Shown: positions 46,441 to 57,073 of the stretch, one piece after another
Position numbering within the stretch: the first letter of the stretch is position 1
How the letters are laid out: the number at the start of each line of letters is the position of its first letter
NCBI RefSeq assembly: GCF_023015625.1
Contig: NZ_JALKAH010000001.1
Coordinates: 682,001-746,000, forward strand
DNA: 64,000 nt
Direction of reading: 5' to 3'
Source of the DNA: Yoonia sp. F2084L
Lineage (GTDB): Bacteria > Pseudomonadota > Alphaproteobacteria > Rhodobacterales > Rhodobacteraceae
Notes under the pieces: generated by a model
What the model saw: the letters and a program-made list of their open reading frames with translations, nothing else
What the model was told of the DNA's origin: nothing
The model's database searches: none
Translations under genes and position numbers: made by a program

Positions 46441-46886
46441 GCTGGTGTGACGACATCACCCACATTGATAACACCGGGCGTGGCGACACTGGCATACCAG
46501 CCGCCATGCCCGCGCATCGCGTTATAGCCGCCCGGCCCCAGTTCGTTTTCCATACGACTGCACGGCGGGCATGGGCCGTGGATTTCGAGCACGGCATCGC
46601 CGATGCGCAGAAATCCCTTTCGCAAGGCGAGCAGGTTTAGCCCCGATACAACAAGGTTGCGGCGCAAAACTTCTGGCATGATCTTTTCATTGTCTGAGAA
46701 CGCCGCAATAACCGGCAAATGCTCGGCTTGGATCAGCGTCACCGCGCGCTGGCCCGCACGACCGTGATCACCAACCAGTCCGGTCTCGGTCACGTTAGCG
46801 GTTTCAACAATATCCAAGGGCGCGTAGCGTTCAGCGCGCAGCCCGACCCAATCCAGTCGCCCCGCTTTCGCATGGCGGGCCATCAT
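46437..46886 (-). CDS. MOSC domain-containing protein
   Basis: A 149-residue protein of the molybdenum cofactor sulfurase C-terminal family. Seen: GLVGDHGRAGQRAVTLIQAEHL (about 41-62) with the conserved basic residues, LRRNLVVSGLNLLALR (about 78-93) and the cysteine-bearing GPCPPCSRME (about 108-117). A TTG at 46907 overlapping the DUF1330 stop and preceded by GAAGAG is a good alternative start, adding seven residues. Third gene after alaS and DUF1330. Likely handles sulfur or Moco transfer; substrate unknown. Confidence 0.85.
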   Translation of the reverse strand: MMARHAKAGRLDWVGLRAERYAPLDIVETANVTETGLVGDHGRAGQRAVTLIQAEHLPVIAAFSDNEKIMPEVLRRNLVVSGLNLLALRKGFLRIGDAVLEIHGPCPPCSRMENELGPGGYNAMRGHGGWYASVATPGVINVGDVVTPA

Positions 46887-46903
46887 CTCACCAAGCTGGC
46901 CTT

Positions 46904-47191
46904 TCAAGCGATCTCTTCGACGATGCTCAATTCGCGCTGGCTGGCCCCTTTGGCAAAGCTGAGTGCCTCTTGATAAGCATCTGAATAATAGCAATCATGG
47001 GCCGCCTGCAGGCTGGGAAACCGCGCCACGACATTGCGGGGGCGATCAGGCCCTTCTAGCTGCTCATAAGCGCCACCGCGCGCCAGAAAGACACCGCCAT
47101 GATCAGCGATCGCACCCGTCGCACGCTTGGCGTATTCGCCATAAGCCACCTCGTCCGTCACGGTTACGTGGGCAATCCAAAGTGCGCTCAT
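46904..47191 (-). CDS. DUF1330 domain-containing protein
   Basis: A 95-residue dimeric alpha-beta barrel-like protein: [20 protein letters not shown] at the start, [20 protein letters not shown] in the middle and [19 protein letters not shown] near the end are typical. ATG overlaps the alaS stop. Family function is unknown. Confidence 0.9.
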   Translation of the reverse strand: MSALWIAHVTVTDEVAYGEYAKRATGAIADHGGVFLARGGAYEQLEGPDRPRNVVARFPSLQAAHDCYYSDAYQEALSFAKGASQRELSIVEEIA

Positions 47192-49845
47192 TTCAATCCC
47201 TCCAAAATAGCTTTTGCCGCTGCAATCGCCGCATCGGCATTCTCAACCGACGCACCACCGCCCTGTGCCATGTCGGGGCGACCACCGCCGCCTTTACCGC
47301 CCAATTTCGGTGTGACAGCACGCAGAATATCCACGGCAGAGACACGATCAGTCAGGTCCTTTGTAACCCCTGCTGCCACGGCAGCTTTGCCACCGGTATC
47401 GGCGATCAGAACCACGACGCCGGTACCGATCCTGTCCTTGAACTGATCGACCAAAGACGGCAGGTCCTTGCCTGAAACGCCAGATAGCACCTGACCCATA
47501 AAGCAGATGCCATTGACGTCGACCTGATCTGGGCTGGCGTCAGAACTGCCTCCCATCGCAAGTTCGCGGCGCAATTGCGCCACCTCATTGGCCAGCGCTT
47601 TGCGTTCCTCAAGCAAGGCCTTGACCCGGTCCGCGACTTCGCTTGGCGGAGCCTTAAGCGCAGCGGCAGCCAGACCCAAACGCGCATCCTGACCGCGCAA
47701 ATAGTCCAAGGCGGCCTGCCCGGTTAACGCCTCGATCCGACGCACGCCTGCGCTTGATGCGCTGTCACCCAATGTGACAAAAGCACCGATTTCGCCTAAC
47801 TGCTTGACGTGCGTGCCGCCACACAGCTCCAAAGAATAGGTATCGCCGCCAGAGCCCTTGCCAGAGCCCACTTTGCGGCCCATCGACACGACGCGCACCT
47901 CATCACCGTATTTTTCACCAAAAAGCGCCTGCGCACCCATCGCGCGGGCGTCATCGGGGGTCATGATCCGGGTCTCAACCGCGGTATTTTGGCGAATTAT
48001 GGCGTTCACATCCCGTTCGACCTGCGCCAATTCATCGTCAGACAAAGCCTTGGTATGGCTAAAGTCAAAGCGTAAACGATCCGGCGCGTTCAGCGAACCG
48101 CGCTGTGCAATATGATCACCCAGCACCTCGCGCAGTGCCTCGTTCAGCAGGTGCGTGGCAGAGTGATTGGCCTGAATGGCTCCGCGCCGGGCGGCGTCCA
48201 CCACAAGTTCCGCACCTTGCCCTTTGGAAAGGCTGCCTTCGACCACTTTGGCAAAATGCACATAAAGCCCGGTCACTTTCTTGGTGTCCGTGATCTCTGC
48301 CTTGCCGGTCTCAGTCACCAGCAGACCAGCGTCACCAACCTGACCGCCCGCTTCGGCATAAAACGGGGTTTGATTCAGCACGATCTGTACCGTTCCATCC
48401 GCCTGATCTGCGGTTGCACCATCAACGACCAAAGCCGCGATCTGGCCTTCTGCGGTTAGCGTATCGTAACCCAGAAAATCCGTTGTGCCGCTTTCATCCG
48501 CGATATCAAACCAAATGGCACTATCGGCTGCTTCGCCCGTCCCCGACCAAGCCGCGCGCGCTTTGGCCTTTTGCGCGGCCATTGCCGCATCAAACCCGGC
48601 GGTATCGACCTCGCGGCCTTTTTCGCGCAGCGCATCCTGCGTTAGATCAAGTGGAAAACCGTATGTATCATAAAGCTTGAACGCCGCCTCGCCCGGCAAT
48701 GCGGCATCTTCGGCCAAACCGCTCAACGCGTCATCCAGCAGCTTGAGGCCGCGATCCAGCGTCTGCTTAAACCGCACTTCTTCGTTCAAAAGCGTCTCTT
48801 CGATCAACCGCTGACCTTGGCCCAGTTCCGGATAAGCCGCACCCATCTGCTGCACCAAAGCAGGCACCAATCGGTGCATCACCGGATCCTTGCCACCCAG
48901 CTGATGCGCGTGCCGCATGGCGCGCCGCATGATGCGGCGCAGCACATACCCACGCCCTTCGTTCGACGGCAGCACGCCCTCCGCAATCAAAAATGAGGTC
49001 GAACGCAAATGGTCGGCAATCACCCGGTGATGTGTATTGCCAGGACCATCAGGATCAGTCGATGTCGCATCCGCAGACGCTTCGATCAACGCGCGCATCA
49101 GGTCAGTGTCATAGTTGTCGTGTTTGCCTTGCAGCAGGGCGCCAATCCGCTCCAACCCCATGCCGGTGTCGATCGACTGCATTTGCAGCGGCTTCATCGT
49201 GCCATCTTCGAACTGTTCGTTCTGCATGAACACGATGTTCCAGATCTCGATAAAGCGATCGCCATCCTCGTCCGGTGATCCCGGAGGGCCACCCCAAATG
49301 TGGTCGCCATGATCATAGAAAATCTCGGTGCAGGGGCCGCAAGGGCCCGTGGGCCCCATCCGCCAGAAATTGTCGTCAGTCGGGATACGGATGATCCGGT
49401 CGTCAGGCAGGCCCGCGACCTTCTTCCAAATCTCCGCGGCCTCATCATCGGTATGATAGACCGTGACCAGCAAACGGTTCTTGTCGATGCCAAAGTCCTT
49501 GGTCAGCAATTCCCAAGCAAAGGCAATCGCTTCGGCCTTGAAATAATCGCCAAAACTGAAATTCCCCAGCATCTCAAAGAACGTATGATGGCGCGCCGTA
49601 TAGCCCACATTATCGAGGTCATTGTGCTTGCCGCCCGCACGCACACATTTCTGGCTGGTGGTTGCGCGGGTGTAGTCGCGCGTCTCTACACCAGTAAAAA
49701 GGTTCTTGAACTGCACCATGCCTGAATTCGCAAACATCAGCGTTGGGTCATTGCGTGGGACAAGCGGGCTGGACGCCACGATCTCGTGCCCTTGTTTGCC
49801 AAAGTAGTTCAGGAAGGTCGAACGAATGTCAGCAAGACTTGTCAT
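47188..49845 (-). CDS. alaS: Alanine-tRNA ligase
   Basis: An 885-residue class II synthetase. Catalytic core: [20 protein letters not shown] (about 21-40). The editing domain has its zinc residues [14 protein letters not shown] and [11 protein letters not shown]; the C-Ala domain is Gly-rich ([16 protein letters not shown]). The start at 49845 fits the family ([19 protein letters not shown]); the open frame runs 48 codons further upstream through a dispersed repeat and the recA terminator. First gene of alaS-DUF1330-MOSC. Confidence 0.97.
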   Translation of the reverse strand: MTSLADIRSTFLNYFGKQGHEIVASSPLVPRNDPTLMFANSGMVQFKNLFTGVETRDYTRATTSQKCVRAGGKHNDLDNVGYTARHHTFFEMLGNFSFGDYFKAEAIAFAWELLTKDFGIDKNRLLVTVYHTDDEAAEIWKKVAGLPDDRIIRIPTDDNFWRMGPTGPCGPCTEIFYDHGDHIWGGPPGSPDEDGDRFIEIWNIVFMQNEQFEDGTMKPLQMQSIDTGMGLERIGALLQGKHDNYDTDLMRALIEASADATSTDPDGPGNTHHRVIADHLRSTSFLIAEGVLPSNEGRGYVLRRIMRRAMRHAHQLGGKDPVMHRLVPALVQQMGAAYPELGQGQRLIEETLLNEEVRFKQTLDRGLKLLDDALSGLAEDAALPGEAAFKLYDTYGFPLDLTQDALREKGREVDTAGFDAAMAAQKAKARAAWSGTGEAADSAIWFDIADESGTTDFLGYDTLTAEGQIAALVVDGATADQADGTVQIVLNQTPFYAEAGGQVGDAGLLVTETGKAEITDTKKVTGLYVHFAKVVEGSLSKGQGAELVVDAARRGAIQANHSATHLLNEALREVLGDHIAQRGSLNAPDRLRFDFSHTKALSDDELAQVERDVNAIIRQNTAVETRIMTPDDARAMGAQALFGEKYGDEVRVVSMGRKVGSGKGSGGDTYSLELCGGTHVKQLGEIGAFVTLGDSASSAGVRRIEALTGQAALDYLRGQDARLGLAAAALKAPPSEVADRVKALLEERKALANEVAQLRRELAMGGSSDASPDQVDVNGICFMGQVLSGVSGKDLPSLVDQFKDRIGTGVVVLIADTGGKAAVAAGVTKDLTDRVSAVDILRAVTPKLGGKGGGGRPDMAQGGGASVENADAAIAAAKAILEGLK

Positions 49846-49930
49846 GGTGCGCTTTCGGGCAATGAATACTGTTGAAACGCAGAAATAGCCCCGCACCTGC
49901 ACGCTGTCCACCGACAATGATCTAATGACT

Positions 49931-49955
49931 TTCTTCGTCCAATCAGACTTCCCCC
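49931..49955. repeat. Dispersed intergenic repeat, copy B (between recA and alaS)
   Basis: Begins TTCTTCGTCCAATCA and matches 3041-3065 at 23 of 25 positions. The downstream GC-rich palindrome of copy A is lost here. Confidence 0.6.
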
Positions 49956-49973
49956 GAAAGCATCGAGAAAATG

Positions 49974-50005
49974 AAAAAGGGCGCCGCATTCTACGGCACC
50001 CTTTC
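49974..50005 (-). terminator. Terminator after recA
   Basis: Minus-strand stem GAAAGGG-t-GCCG / CGGC-g-CCCTTT with one mismatch and a 7-base loop, running into TTTTTCATTTTC. It lies 62 bases past the recA stop. Confidence 0.8.
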
Positions 50006-50066
50006 CCAGAGTATTCTCCACCATCATTTCATGGTGTGGGCGTTTGGGCAGTCGCCGTCTGCAACC

Positions 50067-51149
50067 TTAGACTTCGACTAAATCGTCGTCACCCGCATCA
50101 GAACTGCCCTCTGGTAGATCAAAATCCAACCCATGTGCCGCACGAATCTTGTCTTCGATTTCTAACGCAATGCTTGTATTTTCCTTCAGGAATATCTTGG
50201 AGTTTTCGCGCCCCTGGCCAATCCGCTCATCACCATAGCTGAACCATGCGCCCGATTTCTCAACGATGCCGGCCTTTACGCCCAGATCAAGCAATTCGCC
50301 AGTCTTGGAAATGCCTTCGCCATACATGATGTCGAATTCCACCTGCTTGAAAGGCGGGGCCACCTTGTTCTTGACCACCTTCACGCGAGTTGCGTTGCCA
50401 ACAACCTCATCACGGTCCTTGATTGCACCAATGCGGCGGATATCCAGGCGGACAGAGGCATAGAACTTCAACGCATTCCCACCGGTTGTCGTTTCAGGTG
50501 AGCCGAACATTACACCAATCTTCATCCGGATCTGGTTGATGAAAATCACCATACAGCCAGAACGATTGATGGAACCTGTCAACTTACGCATCGCCTGAGA
50601 CATCAAACGCGCATGCACACCAACAGAGCTGTCGCCCATGTCGCCTTCCAACTCGGATTTCGGCGTCAATGCGGCAACCGAGTCGACAATCACCATGCTC
50701 ACCGCACCGGAACGCACCAGCGTATCGACGATCTCCAGGGCTTGTTCACCCGTATCAGGTTGCGAGATCAGCAACTCATCCAGGTTCACGCCCAATTTCT
50801 TGGCATATTGCGGATCAAGCGCATGTTCCGCATCGACAAAGGCGCAAACCCCGCCTTTTTTCTGCTCTTCCGCAATCGCGTGCAGGGTCAGCGTCGTCTT
50901 ACCCGACGATTCAGGGCCATAAATTTCGATCACGCGGCCCTTGGGCAGGCCGCCAATGCCAAGTGCTATATCCAAACCCAGCGAACCGGTCGATGTCGCC
51001 TCGATATCGGCCATCTGATTCTGGCCGCCAAGCTTCATGATCGAGCCCTTGCCGAACTGCCGTTCGATCTGTGCCAGCGCGCTTTCCAGCGCCTTTTCCT
51101 TATCCGCGGTCTTCTTATCTGTCATTTTGAGGAGTTCTGCCGTTGCCAT
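50067..51149 (-). CDS. recA: Recombinase RecA
   Basis: A 360-residue ATPase for homologous recombination and SOS induction. Walker [11 protein letters not shown] (about residues 75-84), [14 protein letters not shown] and the DNA loop GGNALKFYA are present, with the acidic C-terminus [10 protein letters not shown]. Start at 51149, with AAGGA eight bases upstream. A GTTC-N7-GTTC SOS box lies 51 bases before the start. Confidence 0.98.
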   Translation of the reverse strand: MATAELLKMTDKKTADKEKALESALAQIERQFGKGSIMKLGGQNQMADIEATSTGSLGLDIALGIGGLPKGRVIEIYGPESSGKTTLTLHAIAEEQKKGGVCAFVDAEHALDPQYAKKLGVNLDELLISQPDTGEQALEIVDTLVRSGAVSMVIVDSVAALTPKSELEGDMGDSSVGVHARLMSQAMRKLTGSINRSGCMVIFINQIRMKIGVMFGSPETTTGGNALKFYASVRLDIRRIGAIKDRDEVVGNATRVKVVKNKVAPPFKQVEFDIMYGEGISKTGELLDLGVKAGIVEKSGAWFSYGDERIGQGRENSKIFLKENTSIALEIEDKIRAAHGLDFDLPEGSSDAGDDDLVEV

Positions 51150-51199
51150 GTGTCCTGTCCTTATTTCACGCCACCCTTGGGGCAGCAATCACTGCTTTT

Positions 51200-51214
51200 G
51201 TTCTCTTTGTGTTC
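51200..51214 (-). promoter_or_regulatory. LexA (SOS) box before recA
   Basis: GTTCTCTTTGTGTTC on the plus strand, i.e. GAAC-N7-GAAC toward recA, the direct-repeat LexA site of alphaproteobacteria. It overlaps the edge of a perfect 8-bp palindrome TCTCATTA-t-TAATGAGA (51213-51229). Confidence 0.85.
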
Positions 51215-51342
51215 TCATTATTAATGAGATCAAAAGCAGAACATTGCAACATAAATTTTCACCACTCACCCTCATCGAAAGGTGGTTAAGGAATAGTTTA
51301 TGGCCTAGCATTGGTCAGGAAATGGACGAAAGACAGCGATAA

Positions 51343-51945
51343 ATGCTTGTTTTCTGGAAAGAAAATCTGGTGCTGATGGCGGTGCCCAAGACGGGATCGA
51401 CCGCGTTAGAGGGGGCATTGGCCCCGCGCGCATCACTGGTGTTGCGCGATCCGCCTGAACTGAAACATGCGCCCTGCTATCGCTATAAACGATTCCTTAA
51501 GCCGCTGTTCAAACAGGTTGGCGGGCAAAACCCTGAACTGATGGCCATCGTGCGCAACCCGATCGACTGGCTGGGCAGTTGGTATCGCTATCGCACCCGC
51601 GAAGACCTGATCGGCCATGAGAACAGCACGCGGGATATCAGTTTTGATGACTTTGTGCTGGAGTATTGCAAGGGGTCGCCTGCCTCTTTTGCCAACGTGG
51701 GCTCCCAAAACAAGTTTTTGCGGATCAACGATGGTGAGCTGGGCGCACAGCATCTGTTTCAATACGAGCAATGGGATAAGGTGATTGACTATCTGGAAGA
51801 ACGGCTGGATGTGACGATTACGCTGAAGCAGAAGAATGTCTCGCCCAAGATGGAGTTGCATCTGTCTGCTGAGGTGGAAGCAAAACTACGCGAGAAACGC
51901 GTGGCGGAGTTTGAGGTTTGGGAAATAAGTCACCGCGCCCCTTAA
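51343..51945 (+). CDS. Sulfotransferase family protein
   Basis: A 200-residue protein with the PAPS-binding signatures of sulfotransferases: the 5'-phosphosulfate loop [13 protein letters not shown] (about 14-26) and the 3'-phosphate strand [20 protein letters not shown] (about 66-85). It is shorter than most sulfotransferases, so possibly a minimal form. No glycan or lipid gene is near and the acceptor is unknown. It starts 193 bases from recA on the opposite strand and overlaps the glpK stop by 4 bases (TTAA). Confidence 0.75.
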   Translation: MLVFWKENLVLMAVPKTGSTALEGALAPRASLVLRDPPELKHAPCYRYKRFLKPLFKQVGGQNPELMAIVRNPIDWLGSWYRYRTREDLIGHENSTRDISFDDFVLEYCKGSPASFANVGSQNKFLRINDGELGAQHLFQYEQWDKVIDYLEERLDVTITLKQKNVSPKMELHLSAEVEAKLREKRVAEFEVWEISHRAP

Positions 51946-53432
51946 TCCGCACTCAAAGTCCTTCGCACCGCATCCTGCCAACCAGCATAGCGTCGCTCCC
52001 GTGTCGCATCATCCATATGCGGCTCAAATCGCTGATCCAGCGCCCAATTGGCGGCAAACCCGTCCTGATCGGGATAGACCCCGGCGCGCATCCCCGCCAG
52101 CCATGCCACGCCCAAGGCCGTCGTTTCCAACACCGTCGGCCGATCCACCGGCGCGCCGATAATGTCGGACAGGAATTGCATCGACCAATCGGAGGCGCTC
52201 ATGCCGCCATCAACCCGTAAGACGCCATCTGTATCAGAGGCCTGCCAGTCGCTTTTCATCGCCTCCAACAGATCACGCGTCTGGAAACCTACGCTTTCCA
52301 GCGCCGCGCGCGCGAACTCTGCCGGGCCGGAATTTCGGGTCAGGCCATAGATCGCACCGCGTGCGTCTGCGTCCCAATATGGCGCCCCAAGGCCGGTGAA
52401 AGCGGGCACCATGTATAGTTCTTGCCCCGCATCCGCCGTTTCGGCCAGTGGCTGCGTTTCTTTCGCGTCTCGAATGATCTTCAAGCCATCGCGCAACCAT
52501 TGCACCACGGCGCCTGCAATAAAGATCGACCCTTCCAGCGCATAGGTCGGTTTACCATCAAACTGATACGCAATCGTGCCCAACAACCGCTTCTTGCTTT
52601 CCACAAGCGTGTCGCCCGTGTTCAGCAGCGCAAAACACCCTGTGCCATAGGTCGATTTCAGCATCCCCGGCGCAAAACACGCCTGCCCGATGGTCGCGGC
52701 CTGCTGATCACCAGCGACACCAAGGATCGGTAGCTCTTTGCCAAAGAGATCAGCGCGCGTCATGCCAAAGTCAGCGGCACAGTCCAACACCTCGGGCAGC
52801 ATCTGCATCGGGATACCAAAACGATCACAGATCGTGGTGCTCCAACGTCCCTTGCGGATATCATAAAGCATTGTTCTGGCTGCATTTGTCGCATCCGTCA
52901 CATGCCGCTTGCCGCCTGTCAGCTTCCAGATCAGATAGCAATCGACGGTGCCAAACAGCAACTCACCTGCCTCGGCCCGCGCACGTGATCCTTCAACCTT
53001 ATCAAGGATATAGTTAACCTTTGTGCCCGAAAAATACGGATCTGCGAGCAGGCCGGTCTTCTGCGTGATTGTCGGCTCAAAGCCCTCTTTGCGCAATTCT
53101 TCGCAGAACGGTGCTGTCCGCCGGTCCTGCCAGACGATCGCATTGTGGATCGGCTCGCCTGTGGTCTTGTCCCAGATCAGCGTCGTCTCACGTTGGTTCG
53201 TGATCCCGATAGCCGCGACGTCGGCAGCCGTGATCCCGGCCTTCTCAATTGCACCCCGGCAAGTTGAGGCAACCGAAGACCAGATATCAGACGGGTCATG
53301 TTCCACCCAACCGGATTGCGGGAAATGTTGTGTGAACTCTTCCTGTGCGGTCGCTTTGATCCGCATCTCAGCGTCAAAGATGATCGCGCGGCTGGATGTC
53401 GTGCCTTGGTCGATGGCCAGAATATAGCTCAT
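51942..53432 (-). CDS. glpK: Glycerol kinase
   Basis: A 496-residue FGGY kinase making sn-glycerol 3-phosphate. ATP-site start [15 protein letters not shown] (residues 5-19); [14 protein letters not shown] (about 79-92); [14 protein letters not shown]; the C-terminal signature is [19 protein letters not shown]. Downstream of glpD by 27 bases in the same direction. Confidence 0.97.
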   Translation of the reverse strand: MSYILAIDQGTTSSRAIIFDAEMRIKATAQEEFTQHFPQSGWVEHDPSDIWSSVASTCRGAIEKAGITAADVAAIGITNQRETTLIWDKTTGEPIHNAIVWQDRRTAPFCEELRKEGFEPTITQKTGLLADPYFSGTKVNYILDKVEGSRARAEAGELLFGTVDCYLIWKLTGGKRHVTDATNAARTMLYDIRKGRWSTTICDRFGIPMQMLPEVLDCAADFGMTRADLFGKELPILGVAGDQQAATIGQACFAPGMLKSTYGTGCFALLNTGDTLVESKKRLLGTIAYQFDGKPTYALEGSIFIAGAVVQWLRDGLKIIRDAKETQPLAETADAGQELYMVPAFTGLGAPYWDADARGAIYGLTRNSGPAEFARAALESVGFQTRDLLEAMKSDWQASDTDGVLRVDGGMSASDWSMQFLSDIIGAPVDRPTVLETTALGVAWLAGMRAGVYPDQDGFAANWALDQRFEPHMDDATRERRYAGWQDAVRRTLSAD

Positions 53433-53459
53433 GGTGTCCCCCCTTTTTGTCTTTTTGTT

Positions 53460-55001
53460 TCAAGCCGCCATGAAAGCGTCAAGGGCCGCGATCTGATGCT
53501 GTGTCAGGCGCAATCCCAACTTGGAGCGCCGCCAGACAACATCCTCGGCTGTGCGCGCGTATTCGCGTGACATCAGCCATTTGACCTCAGCACCCGTCAG
53601 TGTCGCGCCAAAATCTTGCCCCAAGTCCTTGATTGTCTTGGCATCCCCCAGAATAACGCGTGCTTCGGTCCCGTAGCCCTTAATCAGACGCAGCGCCCAT
53701 TTTTGATCAAGGAAAGGATAATCTGCCCGTAGATCAGCAACCAGTTGATCGCGATCCTTCACCTGAAAGTCCCCCCCCGGCAATGCCGCGTCATGGGTCC
53801 AAGGGTGCGTGCCACCCAAAAGCGGGGTCAGTTTTTTCAACGCATTTTCTGCCAGCTTGCGATAGGTTGTGATCTTGCCGCCAAAGATGTTCAGCAACGG
53901 CGCGCCGTTTTCATCGAGCGACAGCACATAATCGCGCGTCGCGGCGGTAGCCGACTTTGCGCCATCATCATAAAGCGGCCGCACACCGGAATAGGTCCAG
54001 ACCACATCATCGCGCGTGACCGGCTTTTCAAAGTATTGGGACGCAAAGGCGCAAAGATAATCCTGCTCTTCGTCCGTCGCATAAGGCTTTTCTGACAGGT
54101 TCTCATGCTCGGCATCCGTCGTGCCAATCAGCGTGAAATCGGTCTCATAGGGAATGGCAAAGATGATCCGACCATCTTCGCCTTGAAAGAAATAGCTTTT
54201 GTCATGATCAAACAGCTTTTTGGTCACGATGTGGCTGCCACGCACCAGCCGCACGCCTTCAGACGTGTTCAACCGTGCCACATCACGCACGATGTTTTCG
54301 ACCCACGGACCACCAGCGTTGACCAGCGCACGCGCCGTGTAGGTTTGCTGCACACCATCATGTTCCGTCACAATCTCCCAAACCCCATCAACGCGGGCCG
54401 CACTGATCACCTTGGTGCGCGTCATGATCTTCGCACCGCGTTCTTCGGCATCGCGGGCGTTCAGCACCACAAGGCGCGAATCTTCAACCCAGCAATCAGA
54501 GTATTCATAGGCGGTCTTGAACTTATCCTTCAGCGGCGTGCCGGTTTCACGTTTGGTCAGATCAACCACATGGGTTCCCGGCAGAATTTTACGCCCGCCC
54601 AGATTATCATACATGAACAGGCCCAACCGGATCAGCCACGCGGGCCGCCTGCCCTTCATCCAAGGCATTACGGTTGAGAGAAGCTTGGAAGTTGGTGTGT
54701 CATTCTCAAACCGCATATCGGCGTGGTATGGCAGGACAAAACGCATCGGCCAGCTGATGTGCGGCATGTTTTTCAGCAGAACTTCCCGTTCAACCAACGC
54801 CTTTTTGACCAAACCAAACTCAAAGAATTCCAGATAACGCAGACCGCCATGGAACAGTTTGGTGGACGCCGATGAGGTCGCAGACCCCAGGTCATTCATC
54901 TCGGCCAAGCCAACCTTCAATCCACGCCCCGCCGCATCGCGCGCGATGCCACAGCCGTTGATGCCACCGCCAATGATAAAGACGTCAAAATCCGCGTTCA
55001 T
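53460..55001 (-). CDS. glpD: Glycerol-3-phosphate dehydrogenase, FAD-dependent aerobic type
   Basis: A 513-residue membrane-associated flavoenzyme oxidising glycerol 3-phosphate to DHAP and reducing quinone. FAD motif DVFIIGGGINGCGIARDAAG (residues 5-24); FHGGLRYLEFFEFGLVKKAL (about 50-69); later NIFGGKITTYRKLAE. Start at 55001 has GAGG six bases upstream. glpD-glpK form an operon divergent from the DeoR-type regulator. Confidence 0.96.
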   Translation of the reverse strand: MNADFDVFIIGGGINGCGIARDAAGRGLKVGLAEMNDLGSATSSASTKLFHGGLRYLEFFEFGLVKKALVEREVLLKNMPHISWPMRFVLPYHADMRFENDTPTSKLLSTVMPWMKGRRPAWLIRLGLFMYDNLGGRKILPGTHVVDLTKRETGTPLKDKFKTAYEYSDCWVEDSRLVVLNARDAEERGAKIMTRTKVISAARVDGVWEIVTEHDGVQQTYTARALVNAGGPWVENIVRDVARLNTSEGVRLVRGSHIVTKKLFDHDKSYFFQGEDGRIIFAIPYETDFTLIGTTDAEHENLSEKPYATDEEQDYLCAFASQYFEKPVTRDDVVWTYSGVRPLYDDGAKSATAATRDYVLSLDENGAPLLNIFGGKITTYRKLAENALKKLTPLLGGTHPWTHDAALPGGDFQVKDRDQLVADLRADYPFLDQKWALRLIKGYGTEARVILGDAKTIKDLGQDFGATLTGAEVKWLMSREYARTAEDVVWRRSKLGLRLTQHQIAALDAFMAA

Positions 55002-55144
55002 GTCATGCCTCATGTGTTTGCACGCGGTTTAAGCTGTTGGCGCAAGGGCGCAAGTCACATTGGTCTGATTGTTCGGGCCGACTTAAGCGAATAGGATACG
55101 AATGCCATATTTATTATATTTTGATCAGATTTGCTCTTATTCAG

Positions 55145-55168
55145 GTTCGCTTTTTATCATAAACGAAC
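55145..55168. promoter_or_regulatory. GlpR-like operator between glpD and glpR
   Basis: GTTCG (55145-55149) and CGAAC (55164-55168) form an inverted repeat with a 14-base spacer just before the glpR ATG; CGAACAT matches half of the E. coli GlpR site. Further TTCG/CGAA elements lie upstream (TTCG near 55072, CGAA near 55088). Confidence 0.5.
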
Positions 55169-55170
55169 AT

Positions 55171-55929
55171 ATGGATACCCAAACACGCCACGCGCTGATC
55201 AGAAGTAAAGCGCAAACAGATGGTAAAGTCATGGCAACCGATCTGGCCGCTGGTCTTGGCGTTGCAGTGCAGACAGTCCGCCGCGACCTGCGCCAGCTGT
55301 GCGCGGCGGGGCTGCTAGAGCGTGTGCATGGTGGTGCTGTCTTGCCCTCTGGCGTCAGCAATATCGGCTATGGCGACAGGCGCGCGCTGAACCGCGATAT
55401 CAAGATCAGGATCGCGCGGCGCGCGGCGCAACTGATACCCGACAATGCGTCGCTTTTCCTCAACATCGGCACCACCACCGAGGCCGTGGCCCACGCCTTG
55501 CACGCCCACCGCAACCTGATGGTTGTGACCAATAACCTGAACGTCGCCAACATTCTGGCGCAAAACCCCAGTTGCGATGTGGTGGTGGCAGGCGGCAGCC
55601 TGCGGCGGTCAGACGGCGGGCTGGTGGGCGACCTGGCAGCGCTGGCCATCGACCGGTTCAAGGTAGATTTCGCCGTGATCGGTGCTTCGGCCATCGACAT
55701 CAGCGGCGACCTGCTGGATTTCGACCCAGAGGAAGTGCGCGTTAGTCAACAGGTCATCAAAGCCGCCCGTGCGACGATCCTAGTCGCCGACAGCACGAAG
55801 TTTACGCGCAAAGCCCCAGTCAAGATCGCGTCACTGGCGCAGGTAGATCACTTTGTAACGGACCGGGTCTCGTCAGAGGCATTGGTGAACAAATGTGCGG
55901 ACTGGAACACGCAAATTACCTGGGTTTGA
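55171..55929 (+). CDS. glpR: DeoR family regulator, probable glycerol-3-phosphate repressor
   Basis: A 252-residue repressor. The N-terminal helix-turn-helix is KVMATDLAAGLGVAVQTVRRDLRQL (residues about 17-41, helix 2 TVRRDLRQL), followed by RVHGGAVLPSG. The DeoRC sensor domain has FLNIGTTTEAVAHAL and VVTNNLNVA. Start at 55171; the open frame runs 23 codons further into the operator-like region. Divergent placement from glpD-glpK makes the GlpR role very likely. Confidence 0.9.
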   Translation: MDTQTRHALIRSKAQTDGKVMATDLAAGLGVAVQTVRRDLRQLCAAGLLERVHGGAVLPSGVSNIGYGDRRALNRDIKIRIARRAAQLIPDNASLFLNIGTTTEAVAHALHAHRNLMVVTNNLNVANILAQNPSCDVVVAGGSLRRSDGGLVGDLAALAIDRFKVDFAVIGASAIDISGDLLDFDPEEVRVSQQVIKAARATILVADSTKFTRKAPVKIASLAQVDHFVTDRVSSEALVNKCADWNTQITWV

Positions 55930-56070
55930 TTGCAGACAAAACCGGCAACATAAACCTGCACAATCTGCGAAGTGACGTTACGACCGGGGAACACCCGGAC
56001 TTTATTCCCATGGATCGCATGTGTGGCTGCGGGTTAGTTATTTGACAGACGTACAATCAGGATAACCGTT

Positions 56071-56259
56071 ATGAATAGTGACGCCCCTCTTATCGCAAGC
56101 CTTGGAAGCTCTCTTATCGGCGCATCGGCGATGGCATTGGTTACACTCACTCTTGGGTTTGGCCCTTTGATCTGCGCAGTCGCCTACAGTCTTGGCGGAT
56201 CAGCGATACTGATCTTGTCCGCCACATCCATGGCGTTGCGTGCGGAGCAAAAGGGATGA
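56071..56259 (+). CDS. Small hydrophobic protein
   Basis: A 62-residue protein with two membrane helices (about 9-28 and 33-55) and a short charged end RAEQKG. AGGATAAC lies eight bases before the ATG. Its stop overlaps the start of another tiny frame (ATGA). No family recognised. Confidence 0.5.
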   Translation: MNSDAPLIASLGSSLIGASAMALVTLTLGFGPLICAVAYSLGGSAILILSATSMALRAEQKG

Positions 56260-56429
56260 GCAAAGACAAGATCACCTTGGGATTACCTGATCAAACGCGT
56301 TGCGAGACCCTTTTGCCTATAGATTTCGACTTGATTGACCGGCTGGCTCAGAAGGCGGGAGTCTGTGGCGACGATCGGGCCACGTCAGCGCCCGGTCAAA
56401 CCAAAGGCTGCAGACTCTCAGCCAACTGA
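56256..56429 (+). CDS. Tiny hypothetical frame coupled to the small hydrophobic protein
   Basis: A 57-codon frame starting at the ATG that overlaps the preceding stop, reading MSKDKITLGLPDQTRC and then LIDRLAQKAGVCGDD. It has three cysteines and no recognised family. The ATGA overlap is its main support; it may be chance. Confidence 0.3.
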   Translation: MSKDKITLGLPDQTRCETLLPIDFDLIDRLAQKAGVCGDDRATSAPGQTKGCRLSAN

Positions 56430-56495
56430 GTTGGGTAGGCGAAGCGGCAGGTCTCGCTGCCGGTCATCACGATTGTCCAAACAAACCAATTCAGA

Positions 56496-57071
56496 CTAAA
56501 ACCCACCGAAACTCCCATGAAGAATGGCAGCAAGCCCTGCGACGATTCCAAGTTTCTTTTCCGCCTCCAAGACGAGACATTGGTCATCTAACACTATGTC
56601 AGTAGTAGATAAGTCAGTCGTACAACCCATCGGCCAAGCACTAGCTGCAATGTCATCAAGCTGAGCGGCCAATCGACGTTCCTCCGAGAAGCCAATGCTA
56701 CGTATCTGCCGAACACTATCACTTGAAGGTAAAAGCTCAGCTATTCCGTCAGAAAGCCCGTTCATTGTCTCAACGCGCAGGGTTTCGCAAGGACCCTCTG
56801 TTCTTTGCCAAATTATGGTGCTTTCAATCCTTTGCGGGCGACATGATGGGACGTTTTGCGCAACGCAGTCTCTTGCAAGAAGACGGCCGACCCACCGAAG
56901 GCAGTTTATATCTCCCGACGTACAATGAGAATAGTGTTCATCGTTTCGTAGCCGATCAATCAACTCATTCGCAGAACAAGAAGTAGCATGACCTTGCGAA
57001 AAGACGAGCGCCGGGACGGAAATCGTCAATAAAGTACAGCACGCAACAAAAGCAAACTTTGTCGACCTCAT
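56496..57071 (-). CDS. Exported cysteine-containing hypothetical protein
   Basis: A 191-residue protein with a signal peptide (about 1-27, SVPALVFSQGHA region). The mature part has many cysteines (SCSANELI, HCTSGDINCLRWVGRL, CVAQNVPSCRP, GPCETLR), suggesting several disulfides. A late hydrophobic stretch LGIVAGLAAILHG could contact the membrane. GGGAG lies six bases before the ATG, inside the last codons of rlmE, so it is translationally coupled to it. Base use is visibly more A/T-rich than in neighbours, consistent with a recently acquired or orphan gene. No family recognised. Confidence 0.55.
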   Translation of the reverse strand: MRSTKFAFVACCTLLTISVPALVFSQGHATSCSANELIDRLRNDEHYSHCTSGDINCLRWVGRLLARDCVAQNVPSCRPQRIESTIIWQRTEGPCETLRVETMNGLSDGIAELLPSSDSVRQIRSIGFSEERRLAAQLDDIAASAWPMGCTTDLSTTDIVLDDQCLVLEAEKKLGIVAGLAAILHGSFGGF

Positions 57072-57073
57072 AG

